Shown: positions 44,458-53,508 of the stretch, in pieces
How the letters are laid out: every line of letters begins with the position of its first letter
Numbering within the stretch: position 1 is the stretch's first letter
Assembly: GCF_017640745.1 (NCBI RefSeq)
Contig: NZ_JAEPQA010000016.1
Location: 1 to 64,000 of the forward strand
Reading direction: 5' to 3'
Origin: Nisaea sp.
Lineage (GTDB): Bacteria > Pseudomonadota > Alphaproteobacteria > Thalassobaculales > Thalassobaculaceae
DNA length: 64,000 nt
The notes under the pieces: generated by a model
Database searches by the model: none
The model's input: the letters and a program-made list of their open reading frames with translations, nothing else
Told to the model about the DNA's origin: nothing
Position numbers and translations under genes: made by a program

Positions 44458-45143
44458 CCATGGCTGAAGCAATCTCATTAAGCAGCGAGCAGGCGGTCGA
44501 GGAACTGCTGCTCGGCTATGCCAGCGGCGCCCTGCCCGAGGCGGTCTCGGTGCTGGTGGCGACCCAGCTTGCCCTGCGCCCGGACCTGCGCCGGACCGTG
44601 GCGGAGTTCGAGGATATCGGCGGTCTGTTGCTGGACGAGATCGAACCGGTGCCGCTGACGGCGAGTGCCCTGGACGCGGCCCTCGCGGAAATCTCCGCGA
44701 ACGACGACTCGCCGGCGGAAGATGCGGCCGGCCTGGTCGGTTCGGATCTGGAGGCCGAGGAGATCGTCCCGCAGCCGCTACGGAGCTATCTCGGCGGCCC
44801 GCTCGGATCGCTCGCATGGCGCAAGCGCGGCCCGGGCATCGAGGAATGCCGCATTCCGGTCAATGACGACCGTTTCGAGATGTCCCTGATCCGCCTGAAG
44901 CCCGGCCGCGCGGTACCGGACCACGGCCATGAGGGCGCCGAGCTGACGCTGGTGCTCGACGGGGCCTTCAGCGATGCGGCCGGCCGCTACGGGCGCGGCG
45001 ATCTCGCCGTGAACGGCGAGGACGATCATCACGCCCCGACGGCGGACCCGGAGCTTGGTTGCATCTGCGTCGCGATTACCGGCGGGCCACTGAAATTCTC
45101 GAACCCGCTGGTGCGTTTCTTCGACCGCATCACGCGCGCCTAG
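44454..45143 (+). CDS. chrR: ChrR-like cupin anti-sigma factor without zinc-finger ligands
   Basis: About 229 residues. The N-terminal helical anti-sigma domain (LLLGYASGALPEAVSVLVATQ) lines up with ChrR, and the C-terminal cupin keeps HxHxxxE (HGHEGAE) and the later His of DDHHAP. In ChrR the anti-sigma domain binds zinc through an HX3CX2C motif plus an N-terminal His; here the motif reads Gln, Arg, Leu (Q36, R40, L43 from ATG 44460; codons at 44565, 44577, 44586). GTG 44454 has a well-spaced AAGGA and overlaps the sigma stop; ATG 44460 is the alternative. Confidence 0.87.
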   Translation: MTMAEAISLSSEQAVEELLLGYASGALPEAVSVLVATQLALRPDLRRTVAEFEDIGGLLLDEIEPVPLTASALDAALAEISANDDSPAEDAAGLVGSDLEAEEIVPQPLRSYLGGPLGSLAWRKRGPGIEECRIPVNDDRFEMSLIRLKPGRAVPDHGHEGAELTLVLDGAFSDAAGRYGRGDLAVNGEDDHHAPTADPELGCICVAITGGPLKFSNPLVRFFDRITRA

Positions 45144-45715
45144 TCGTTCGCCGCGTCCTCCGCGGCCGCGTCCCGCTTTCGCTTCTTGCGGACCCAGAGC
45201 GGCGGCCCGAAGCCGGGCACCTTGCCGGGCTGCTGCTCCGTCGGCCCGCCCGGCATGACCGGACGGCGGGCGAAATTGCCTAGCGAGGTCTGGCGGTCGT
45301 ACATCACCAGCGCGGCGGCGAGACCGACATTGAGCGAGAACTTGGTCGGGATCTTCACGATGTGGTCGCAGCGCGCGATCATCTCGTCGGTCAGGCCGCC
45401 GCGCTCGGAGCCGAGCACGTAGGCCGAGTTCTTCGGATGCTGGAAGCTCGGCAGAACCACCGCGTCGTCGGTGATCTCGATGCCGACCAGGGCGCAGCCC
45501 CGCGGCAGCAGCATCTCCTCCACCGTGTCGAAATGATAGAAAGGCAGGGAGTCCGTCGTTCCCGACGTGTCCACCTGGTTCAGCTCCTGCAGCGAGATCG
45601 CCGCCTGCACGCTGAACGCAAAGCTGGCGCCGAAGGCATGCGCCGTCCTGTAGATCGCACCGGCGTTCCGGGACTTGCTGATCCCCTCGACGCCTACTCC
45701 GAAATATCCTCGCAT
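45140..45715 (-). CDS. TrmH/SpoU family RNA methyltransferase
   Basis: 191 residues. The SPOUT fold is shown by SRNAGAIYRTAHAFGA, AYVLGSERGGLTDEMI (knot motif 2) and IPTKFSLNVGLAAALVMY (motif 3). It methylates ribose 2'-OH of rRNA or tRNA; the exact site is not deducible. The C-terminus has a basic KKRKRD tail. ATG 45715 starts the family-like sequence; the frame is open to 45799. It is convergent with chrR (4-base overlap). Confidence 0.87.
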   Translation of the reverse strand: MRGYFGVGVEGISKSRNAGAIYRTAHAFGASFAFSVQAAISLQELNQVDTSGTTDSLPFYHFDTVEEMLLPRGCALVGIEITDDAVVLPSFQHPKNSAYVLGSERGGLTDEMIARCDHIVKIPTKFSLNVGLAAALVMYDRQTSLGNFARRPVMPGGPTEQQPGKVPGFGPPLWVRKKRKRDAAAEDAAND

Positions 45716-45819
45716 GGCGACGGTGTTGCACAAACCCGTGCTCCAAGGCAAGTTGCCATGAAAGCACGGAGACCGGCCGAAAGCGCCGGACAAAACCATG
45801 ACATATCAGGAGACGCCCC

Positions 45820-46881
45820 ATGAGCCCCGACAGCCTCGCCGCTGACGACCGTATCGTGCGCACGCACATCTCGGACGTCGATGCCGCCCCCCTGCTGATC
45901 GAGGTCACGCGCGGCGACATGGTTGAGTCCGTGCATCGCGGCATCGTTTCCGTGGTCGATGCCAGCGGCAAGGACGTGCTCCGCCTCGGCGACGTGGAGC
46001 GCCCGACTTATCCGCGCTCGGCGATCAAGCCGCTGCAGACCCTGCCGGTGATCGAGAGCGGCGCGGCCGACGCCTTCAATCTCTCGGAGGCCGAGATCGC
46101 GCTCTGCTGCGCCTCCCATGCGGGTGAGCCGATCCATACCGACAAGGTCGTGCCCTGGCTCTCCCGGATCGGGCTCTCGGTCGAGGATCTCGAATGCGGA
46201 CCGCAGCTCCCCTATGGCGAGAAGGCCGCGCATGACCTGATCAGGGCAGGCACGGAGCCGACCCGGGCGCATAACAACTGCTCCGGCAAGCATTCCGGCA
46301 TGCTGACCACGGCGGTGCATCTGGGCGAACCGACCAAAGGCTACACGGCAGCGGACCATCCGGTGCAGACCCGGCTGATCGAGCTGATCGGCGAGATGGG
46401 CGGGATGGATCTTTCCCGCACGGCGCGCGGCGTCGACGGCTGCGGCATCCCGGTCTTCGGCGCGCCGCTGCGCGGCATCGCCTACGCCATGGCCCGTTTC
46501 GCCGCGCCGGACGGACTCCCCGCCGAACGCGCCGCCGCCTGCCGGCGCGTCGCCAAGGCCTGCGCGGCCAATCCGCTGATGCTTGCCGGCACCGGCCAGT
46601 TCAATTCCGTGGTGCTCGCGGAAACCGGCCAGAGCTGCATCCTGAAAGGCGGAGCGGAGGGGTACTACACCGCCGCCATTCCGGAGAAAGGCCTCGGTGT
46701 CGCGATCAAGATCGACGACGGTGCGGGCCGGGCATCGCACGCCGCCGTGCTCGCCGTTCTGGTCCGGCTCGGGGTGATCGACGCGGAACAGAAAGGCCGG
46801 ATCGAGAAGACCTGCTCGCAGGAAGTCCGCAACTGGGCCGGAACCCTGGTGGGCTTCATCCGGCCGACGCCTGCCTTCTGA
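45820..46881 (+). CDS. asparaginase (AnsA/PF06089 type)
   Basis: 353 residues. RPTYPRSAIKPLQTLPVIESGAAD-type N-terminus, ALCCASHAGEPIHT, HNNCSGKHSGML and VDGCGIPVFGAPLRGIAYA are signatures of the Rhizobium etli-like asparaginase II family, unrelated to E. coli AnsA/B. It hydrolyses asparagine to aspartate and ammonia. GGAG lies 7 bases before the ATG. It diverges from the RNA methyltransferase gene across 104 bases. Confidence 0.92.
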   Translation: MSPDSLAADDRIVRTHISDVDAAPLLIEVTRGDMVESVHRGIVSVVDASGKDVLRLGDVERPTYPRSAIKPLQTLPVIESGAADAFNLSEAEIALCCASHAGEPIHTDKVVPWLSRIGLSVEDLECGPQLPYGEKAAHDLIRAGTEPTRAHNNCSGKHSGMLTTAVHLGEPTKGYTAADHPVQTRLIELIGEMGGMDLSRTARGVDGCGIPVFGAPLRGIAYAMARFAAPDGLPAERAAACRRVAKACAANPLMLAGTGQFNSVVLAETGQSCILKGGAEGYYTAAIPEKGLGVAIKIDDGAGRASHAAVLAVLVRLGVIDAEQKGRIEKTCSQEVRNWAGTLVGFIRPTPAF

Positions 46882-47006
46882 TCGCTCCCGCGCATCATGA
46901 AGTGGGATCGGCCACTGGAAGATCGGGCCGTCTGCCGCACATTACCTTAATGAGTTTTGAGGAAATCTGCGGTCAATCTGCGCATAGAGAGGCGTAGGGT
47001 CAGCAA

Positions 47007-48248
47007 ATGGCAAGCGACAGCAACACAGGTCTCGGAGGAGCATCCGAAGGGCACAGCGTCGGCCTCGCGGGCCAGTACAGCCACGACCACGGCCTCTCCG
47101 AGCCCCGATCGAGCGACCTGCAGCGCGCGAGCGAGGGCGGGCTCAGCGTCCGCTCCTCCGACGTTCTCGGCTTCACCTGGACGACCACGATCAATTACTC
47201 GTTCGACGGCTCGTCTCTCGGCTACAGCAGTTTCGACAGCACCTACCAAGCCCGTTTCGAGACCGCGATGGCGACCTGGAGCAATGTCGCCAACATCACC
47301 TTCAACGAAACGAGCGCCGCCAACGCGGACTGGGTGATCGCCTGGGAACCGAACTCCGACGGCCGCGGTGGCGTGCTCGGAACAGCATACTATATCGATG
47401 TCGGAAATGACGGACGGATGGTCTCCGGCACGGACTCCGTCATCATCTTCATGGACCAGGCGGACACCCAGTACTTCCTCTCGACCGCGATCCACGAGGC
47501 CGGTCACGGGCTCGGCCTCGACCACATCAATCACACCCCCTCGATCATGTCGACCTTCCTCGACACCTCGCTCTCGACCATCACCAGCTACGATATCGAG
47601 GTCATCCAGTCGCTCTACGGTGCCGCCGGATCGGGCACCACGACACCCGGCACCGCGGGCACGGAAAATGCCGACAGCCTGTTCGGCAGCTCTGCCGACG
47701 ACGTGCTGAGCGGCGCCGGCGGCAGCGACACGATTTCGGGCGGCGCCGGCAACGACCTGATCTACGGCAACAAGGAGACCGACCTGCTGTTCGGCGGCAG
47801 CGGCAGCGACACCATTTTCGGCGGGCAGAACAACGGGCCGGTCAGCGGCAGCCCGCTGGCACAGCGCGAAGGCTCCGACACGATCTACGGCGGCGACGGT
47901 AACGACATTCTCTACGGCAACCACGGCAGCGACATCATCAACGGCGATGCCGGCGCGGACACGATCTTCGGCGGCCAGGACGCGGACACGATCTCCGGCG
48001 GCGCCGGCTATGACGATCTCTACGGCAATCTCGGCGCCGACAGGTTCAGATACGCCAACAGCAACGAAGGCTGGGACTATATCCACGGCTACCAGGCCGA
48101 GGACGCGATCCAGCTCACCGGCGGCGTTACCGCAACCAGCGTCACGGCCGACAGTTTCGGCGATACGGTGATCCGGCTGAGCAGCGGCACGCGGATCGAT
48201 CTGATCGGCTATTCCGATTCAGCGAGCGTGACTTTCGAGGTCGTGTAG
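47007..48248 (+). CDS. RTX zinc metalloprotease (M10-like)
   Basis: 413 residues, no signal peptide, as expected for type I secretion. The catalytic domain has HEAGHGLGLDH at residues 163-173 (HExxHxxGxxH) and a Met-turn SIMST at about 180. From about residue 215 on there are nonapeptide calcium-binding repeats of GGxGxDxxx type (GGAGNDLIYGN and others). The C-terminus is the usual secretion region. Similar to matrixin/serralysin-like enzymes. The T1SS transporter genes are not in the window. Confidence 0.9.
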   Translation: MASDSNTGLGGASEGHSVGLAGQYSHDHGLSEPRSSDLQRASEGGLSVRSSDVLGFTWTTTINYSFDGSSLGYSSFDSTYQARFETAMATWSNVANITFNETSAANADWVIAWEPNSDGRGGVLGTAYYIDVGNDGRMVSGTDSVIIFMDQADTQYFLSTAIHEAGHGLGLDHINHTPSIMSTFLDTSLSTITSYDIEVIQSLYGAAGSGTTTPGTAGTENADSLFGSSADDVLSGAGGSDTISGGAGNDLIYGNKETDLLFGGSGSDTIFGGQNNGPVSGSPLAQREGSDTIYGGDGNDILYGNHGSDIINGDAGADTIFGGQDADTISGGAGYDDLYGNLGADRFRYANSNEGWDYIHGYQAEDAIQLTGGVTATSVTADSFGDTVIRLSSGTRIDLIGYSDSASVTFEVV

Positions 48249-48266
48249 CCGGGTACGCGGGCGTGC

Positions 48267-50600
48267 CTAGGCGACGAACTCGAGCCCCGCGCGCCGGTCG
48301 TCGACCTTGACGACCCGCGCCCTGCGGGAGCCAGTCTCGCCGGAGTCGAGCATTATCTCGGCGCCGGCCTTCAGCGTCCTCACGGCCTCTCCCCGAACCC
48401 CCGCGCCGGTTTCCGAAAGGTCTTCGATCGTGACCGCAGTGACCGAGCCTTTGACCGAGAGCCGGCCCTCACTTCCCATCTTCCGGCGCCCCGCGCTGCG
48501 TCGGTCGACATCCTCCGTCGAGGTCCGCACCGAGCGGATAATCTCGCTCCGCAGTTCCTTGACCGAGGCATTGACCTCGTCCGCCACCGAGCGGACGCTG
48601 GCGGCGCGCTGCTTCGTGTTTTCCGCTTCAGAGGAAACCTGTTCGATATTGACCGAAACCTCACGGGCCGCGGCGGCGGTCTCCTCGACGTTCCGGGCGA
48701 TCTCGTGGGTTGCCGCCTGCTGCTCTTCCATCGCGGCGGCGATCGCCCCGGCGATTTCGTCGACTTCGGTGATCCGGTCGATGATGCCGGAGACGGCGCC
48801 GACGGAGTCCCGCGTCGCCTGCTGGACGTTCGCGATCTGAACCGCGATATCCTCGGTCGCCTTCGCCGTCTGGGTGGCGAGGTTCTTCACTTCCGAGGCA
48901 ACGACCGCAAAGCCCTTACCGGCCTCGCCCGCCCGTGCGGCCTCGATGGTGGCGTTGAGGGCGAGCAGATTGGTTTGCGACGCGATATTGCTGATCAGCG
49001 TAGCGATCTCGCCGATTTTCTCCGCCGCGGTCGAGAGCGAACTGATGGTCTGCTGCGACTGGCTTCCAGCCTCGACCGCGTTGTTGGTCGACCGTGTCGC
49101 ACTCGCGACCTGCGTCGAGATCTCCCGGATCGAGGCGCTCAGCTGCTCGGTCGCGACGGAAACGGATTCCGCGTTGGCGAGGGCCTGCTGCGCCGCCGCC
49201 GCGACACGCTCGGTATTGCCCTGGACCGTGTCGGCGGACTCGGCCATGGTCTCGGCCTCTTCCTCCATCCGGTGGGTCCTGGCGGAGACCGCGTCCACCG
49301 CACGCCCGGCATTGGTCTCGATCTCGTTCGCCATGCCCTGCAGTGCACTGATCCGGCGCTCGGCGGACGCCTCGCGTTCCGCCGCCTGCTCCCGTTCCGC
49401 CTTCTCCTGGGCGTCGAGCGAATTCCTGAAGGCGACGATGGCCGCGCCGAGCGAGATGAATTCGCGGACCCGCGAGCGCGGGGCCTCGACCGAGCGGTCG
49501 CCGCCGGACAGCCGCGTCAGAACAGAGGCCAGCGCGCCGACCGGCTTCACGATCCAGAAATACTGAACGCTGCAGGCGACGGCGACCATGACGAGGATGC
49601 CGAGCGCGGCGATCGTGCTGTTGCGGAACGAACTCTCCACGAAGGCGACGATATTGCCGATGCTTCTGAGCACCTTCGCCTCGGCCCCCGATGTCAGGCT
49701 GGCCTCGAGCCTGCTGATGCTCTGCTCGATCTGCTCGAAATCCTCGGCGAGTTTCCGCCGCCCTTCGAGGCGCGACGCCTGCAGTTCGAACACCCCCGAT
49801 CCGTCGGTGACGGCGGAAACGGTATCCGGAATGAATTCATAGTCGCCGGTCGCCGGCAGCTCGTCGAGCTGCTCGACGATCCGCTCCTCGGTCGTGGCGA
49901 AACGGGCGGCTAGGGTCTCGATCTGTTCGGGGTCGGACGCCTCGGCAGCGGCGTTGAGGATGCCGCCGATATCCCGAACGTTCGACAACAGAGAGAAACT
50001 TGCGACCGTGACCGTCGATTGTTCGCCGACCTCCTCGAGGATCTCCAGCAGGGCTTCGGCGTCGTCGCTGTCGACATCCGAAACCTGTTCCTCGAGTACC
50101 GTTGCATTGTCCTCGGAAATAGCCCCAAGCATGCTCTGCAGTTCCGCAACGCCGTCACGTGCCGCCGTCAAGACGTCGCCGACCTCTTTCGAGGTCGCCG
50201 CAATTTCCGCCTTGAGTGCGGCCGCATCGCGGGCAAGCGACAGTGCCGTCTCGAGATCCGCGAAACCTTCCTGGTTCAGGAAGGCCCGCGCACCGTCGGC
50301 GGTTTCGGACATCTGTGCCAGCAGTGCATCGGAGTCCGAGAGGGGCTGTTCGAGCCGGCGGGCGAGAATGCCAAGCTCGACGATCTTCCGGGCTGCCGTC
50401 TGCTCCGCGATGACCGCGGGAATGTCTTCGTTCGCAGATCGCTCCGCGATCGTCCGGATCCCGGTCAGGCTGATTCCGCCGACCGCGAGGATCGAGCCGA
50501 AGGACACCACGACCAGGATAAAGGACGCGATGATCAGTCCGACCAGCGGAATCCCCATTTTTCCGACGGCCGGTGACTGTTCGATGGTTTCTGAAGACAT
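48267..50600 (-). CDS. methyl-accepting chemotaxis protein with C-terminal PilZ domain
   Basis: 777 residues. An N-terminal transmembrane helix (about 15-37), a periplasmic helical sensor (about 40-325), a second TM (about 330-352), a HAMP-like region, and the MCP signalling coiled coil with the conserved hairpin ([20 protein letters not shown]). Residues about 690-777 form a PilZ domain: RSAGR (RxxxR) and DLSETG (D/NxSxxG), both c-di-GMP contacts. It is a transmembrane chemoreceptor able to sense c-di-GMP directly (inference). Confidence 0.92.
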   Translation of the reverse strand: MSSETIEQSPAVGKMGIPLVGLIIASFILVVVSFGSILAVGGISLTGIRTIAERSANEDIPAVIAEQTAARKIVELGILARRLEQPLSDSDALLAQMSETADGARAFLNQEGFADLETALSLARDAAALKAEIAATSKEVGDVLTAARDGVAELQSMLGAISEDNATVLEEQVSDVDSDDAEALLEILEEVGEQSTVTVASFSLLSNVRDIGGILNAAAEASDPEQIETLAARFATTEERIVEQLDELPATGDYEFIPDTVSAVTDGSGVFELQASRLEGRRKLAEDFEQIEQSISRLEASLTSGAEAKVLRSIGNIVAFVESSFRNSTIAALGILVMVAVACSVQYFWIVKPVGALASVLTRLSGGDRSVEAPRSRVREFISLGAAIVAFRNSLDAQEKAEREQAAEREASAERRISALQGMANEIETNAGRAVDAVSARTHRMEEEAETMAESADTVQGNTERVAAAAQQALANAESVSVATEQLSASIREISTQVASATRSTNNAVEAGSQSQQTISSLSTAAEKIGEIATLISNIASQTNLLALNATIEAARAGEAGKGFAVVASEVKNLATQTAKATEDIAVQIANVQQATRDSVGAVSGIIDRITEVDEIAGAIAAAMEEQQAATHEIARNVEETAAAAREVSVNIEQVSSEAENTKQRAASVRSVADEVNASVKELRSEIIRSVRTSTEDVDRRSAGRRKMGSEGRLSVKGSVTAVTIEDLSETGAGVRGEAVRTLKAGAEIMLDSGETGSRRARVVKVDDRRAGLEFVA

Positions 50601-50630
50601 TCCCGCTTACCCCAATAAAAGCCCAGTCGC

Positions 50631-51470
50631 TTACTTCACGCGCAGCGTGATTTCCTTCGAAACGCTGTGCTTTTCGCCGTCGATATCGTTGAAGGCGGCG
50701 ATGGCCATCATGACGTCGCCAGACGCCGGGATGACCGCATCGTCAGCGTGGCCTGTGTCGAGTTTCCGCGCCATTTCGAGCGTCCACATACCGTTGCTCC
50801 AGACGCCTTTCGCCTTGACGTCGGCGATGCTGCCCTTCGCTTCCTTGTTGACCTCGTAGCTCGGCATCACGTCGCCGACCTTCTCCTTGTGCTTCTGCGC
50901 CTTGTAGAGCTTGTCGCCCTCGTCGCTCGGACGGCTGAGATAGATCTCGCCACCGGCCTCGGTCTTGAACTTCTTGGCCTTCTTCGTTTCTTCCGTTGAG
51001 GTCACATGGCTCTTGTCATGAGCGAGGCCCGCCTCGTTGGAACGAAAGGCCTTCCAGTGCCAGACGTCCGTCGTCATCACATTGCCGCCGACATGGTTCG
51101 CGGCGAAATCACCGCTGATCGGAAAGGCGAACGCGAGGCGGTCTTCCAATTGCCGGCTTCGCTTGTACTTTCCGCTGGCCTCATCCCATTCGTAAGGCTT
51201 GTGGTTGCTGGACTCGGTCGCATCGGCCCACTGGGCGAGGAAATAGATCATATCGCCGACAACAGCGGCTTTGACGGTGACCTTGTCGACCCCGCCCTCG
51301 CCGGTCAGGGCGATTTCGGTGCCCGAGACGCCGGACCAATCGTCGGCCTTGCCGTCCAGAGCAGGGGCAGATGCGAGTTTACCGGTTTCGATGACGGTTT
51401 CCGCATCCGCCGCAATCGCGAAGGTGCTGAACAAGAGGCTTGCTCCAAAGGCAGAGAAGACTTTCCTCAT
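50631..51470 (-). CDS. periplasmic ethylbenzene dehydrogenase-type heme-domain protein
   Basis: 279 residues from ATG 51470. A Sec signal peptide (KVFSAFGASLLFSTFAIAADA) leads to an EB_dh-like beta-sandwich: LDGKADDWSG, VVGDMIYFLAQWADAT, DRLAFAFPI and MWTLEMARKLDTG are the recognisable points. In known proteins this fold binds a b heme in the gamma subunit of DMSO-reductase-family enzymes or in cytochromes. No catalytic molybdopterin subunit is adjacent, so this is a stand-alone protein. Heme ligand not identified. It follows the MCP gene on the same strand. Confidence 0.75.
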   Translation of the reverse strand: MRKVFSAFGASLLFSTFAIAADAETVIETGKLASAPALDGKADDWSGVSGTEIALTGEGGVDKVTVKAAVVGDMIYFLAQWADATESSNHKPYEWDEASGKYKRSRQLEDRLAFAFPISGDFAANHVGGNVMTTDVWHWKAFRSNEAGLAHDKSHVTSTEETKKAKKFKTEAGGEIYLSRPSDEGDKLYKAQKHKEKVGDVMPSYEVNKEAKGSIADVKAKGVWSNGMWTLEMARKLDTGHADDAVIPASGDVMMAIAAFNDIDGEKHSVSKEITLRVK

Positions 51471-51726
51471 AAGCTGGCGTTCCTTTTCGAAGAGAGTTGA
51501 GTCTAATTTTCGATAAATTCGCGACGGAAGGTAGGAGTCCCCGATTAACATCGGGTTAATAGCGAATGGCGATTTCCGTTAGCGTCGAGAAAGGCCCGTG
51601 CCGGCGCTGCCGGGAAAAACCAAGAATTGCGGGAAACCGGTTTGTCAGAGCCATTTTTCCTTTGCCGGGCGCGGCGCCGCGCGTTAGGAGATGCCGCGCG
51701 CGAATTTCCGAAAAGATTGATCTGTC

Positions 51727-53502
51727 ATGCATCGCTATCGCAGCCATACCTGTAACGATCTCCGCCAAGACCATGTCGGCGAAACCGTCCGCCTGTCCGG
51801 CTGGATCCACCGCCGCCGCGACCACGGCCAGCTGGTCTTCATCGACCTGCGCGACCATTACGGCCTGACCCAGTGCGTGGTCGATATCGAGGACGAGACC
51901 TTCAAGACCGTCGAGAAGCTCCGCGTCGAGAGCGTTGTGACGATCACCGGGCGCGTCGTGAAGCGGACCGACGAGACGGTCAACGAGAAGCTGCCGACCG
52001 GTCATATCGAGCTGCGCATCGACGAAATCGAGGTCCAGTCCGAGGCCGAGGTGCTGCCGCTGCAGGTCAACGCCGACGAAGATGCCGGCGAGGAAACCCG
52101 CCTGCGCTACCGCTTCCTGGATCTCCGCCGCGAGCGCATCCACAACAACATCATGCTGCGCAGCCAGGTCATTTCCTCGATCCGCCGCCGCATGGTCGAG
52201 CAGGGCTTCTTCGAGTTCCAGACGCCGATCCTGACCGCCTCCTCGCCGGAAGGCGCGCGCGACTTCCTGGTGCCGGCGCGCCAGCATCCGGGCAAGTTCT
52301 ACGCCCTGCCGCAGGCGCCGCAGCAGTTCAAGCAGCTGATCATGGTCTCCGGCTTCGACCGCTATTTCCAGATCGCGCCCTGCTTCCGCGACGAGGACAG
52401 CCGCGCCGACCGCTCTCCGGGCGAGTTCTACCAGCTCGATGTCGAGATGAGCTTCGTCGAGCAGGAAGACGTCTTCAAGGCGATCGAGCCGGTCATGGCC
52501 GGCGTGTTCGAGGAATTCTCCGACTGGAAGGTGCCGGGCCCGTTCCCGCGCATTCCGTTCAAGGAGTCGATGCTCAAATACGGTAACGACAAGCCGGACC
52601 TGCGCATCCCGATCGAGATCTCGGACGTCACCGAGATCTTCCGCGACAGCGATTTCGCCGTCTTCGCGAAGGTCGTCGCCGGCGGCGGCGTGGTCCGTGC
52701 GGTGCCGGGTCCGAAATGCGGCAGCCGGGCGATCTGCGACCGGATGAATTCCTGGGCCCAGGGCGAAGGCGCGCCGGGCATGGGCTACATCATCTTCGGC
52801 GACGGCGAAGCACGCGGCCCGATCGCGAACCGGCTCACGCCGGAGAAGATCGCCGCCCTGAAGGAACAGACCGGCATGGGAGACGGCGACGCCATCTTCT
52901 TCTCCGCCGGCAAGGAAGGCGAAGCCGCCAAGCTCGCCGGTAATGCCCGCGTGAAGCTCGGCAACGATCTCGACATCGTCGAGAAGGACACTTTCCGGCT
53001 CTGCTGGATCGTTGACTACCCGATGTACGAGCTGGACGAGGCGACCGGCAAGATCGACTTCTCGCACAACCCGTTCTCCATGCCGCAGGGCGGCCTCGCG
53101 GCGCTGGAGAACGAGAACCCGCTCGATATCCTCGCCTATCAGTACGACATCGTCTGCAACGGCATCGAGCTCAGCTCGGGCGCGATCCGGAACCATCTGC
53201 CGGAGGTCATGTACAAGGCCTTCGCGATCGCCGGATACTCGGCCGAGGTGCTGGAAGACAAGTTCCGCGGCATGCTGAACGCCTTCAAGTACGGCGCCCC
53301 GCCGCACGGCGGCATCGCCCCTGGCATCGATCGTATCGTCATGATGCTGGCGAACGAACCGAACATCCGCGAGGTCATCCTCTTCCCGCTGAACCAGCGG
53401 GCCGAGGACCTGATGATGGGCGCGCCGAGCGAGGCGACGCCGGAACATCTGAAGGAGCTCAATATCCGCCTCGCGCTGCCGCCGAAACCGGCCGCCGGAT
53501 AA
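51727..53502 (+). CDS. aspS: aspartyl-tRNA synthetase (likely non-discriminating)
   Basis: 591 residues, bacterial AspRS: an N-terminal OB-fold anticodon domain ([19 protein letters not shown]), a class II catalytic core (motif 2 [19 protein letters not shown], motif 3 [12 protein letters not shown]) and an inserted GAD domain (about 290-420). His33 in RRRDHG sits where non-discriminating AspRS has His and E. coli has Leu, and the second discriminating Lys is absent, which suggests it also charges tRNA-Asn for GatCAB. It heads the aspS-GT pair. Confidence 0.97.
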   Translation: MHRYRSHTCNDLRQDHVGETVRLSGWIHRRRDHGQLVFIDLRDHYGLTQCVVDIEDETFKTVEKLRVESVVTITGRVVKRTDETVNEKLPTGHIELRIDEIEVQSEAEVLPLQVNADEDAGEETRLRYRFLDLRRERIHNNIMLRSQVISSIRRRMVEQGFFEFQTPILTASSPEGARDFLVPARQHPGKFYALPQAPQQFKQLIMVSGFDRYFQIAPCFRDEDSRADRSPGEFYQLDVEMSFVEQEDVFKAIEPVMAGVFEEFSDWKVPGPFPRIPFKESMLKYGNDKPDLRIPIEISDVTEIFRDSDFAVFAKVVAGGGVVRAVPGPKCGSRAICDRMNSWAQGEGAPGMGYIIFGDGEARGPIANRLTPEKIAALKEQTGMGDGDAIFFSAGKEGEAAKLAGNARVKLGNDLDIVEKDTFRLCWIVDYPMYELDEATGKIDFSHNPFSMPQGGLAALENENPLDILAYQYDIVCNGIELSSGAIRNHLPEVMYKAFAIAGYSAEVLEDKFRGMLNAFKYGAPPHGGIAPGIDRIVMMLANEPNIREVILFPLNQRAEDLMMGAPSEATPEHLKELNIRLALPPKPAAG

Positions 53503-53508
53503 GATCCG

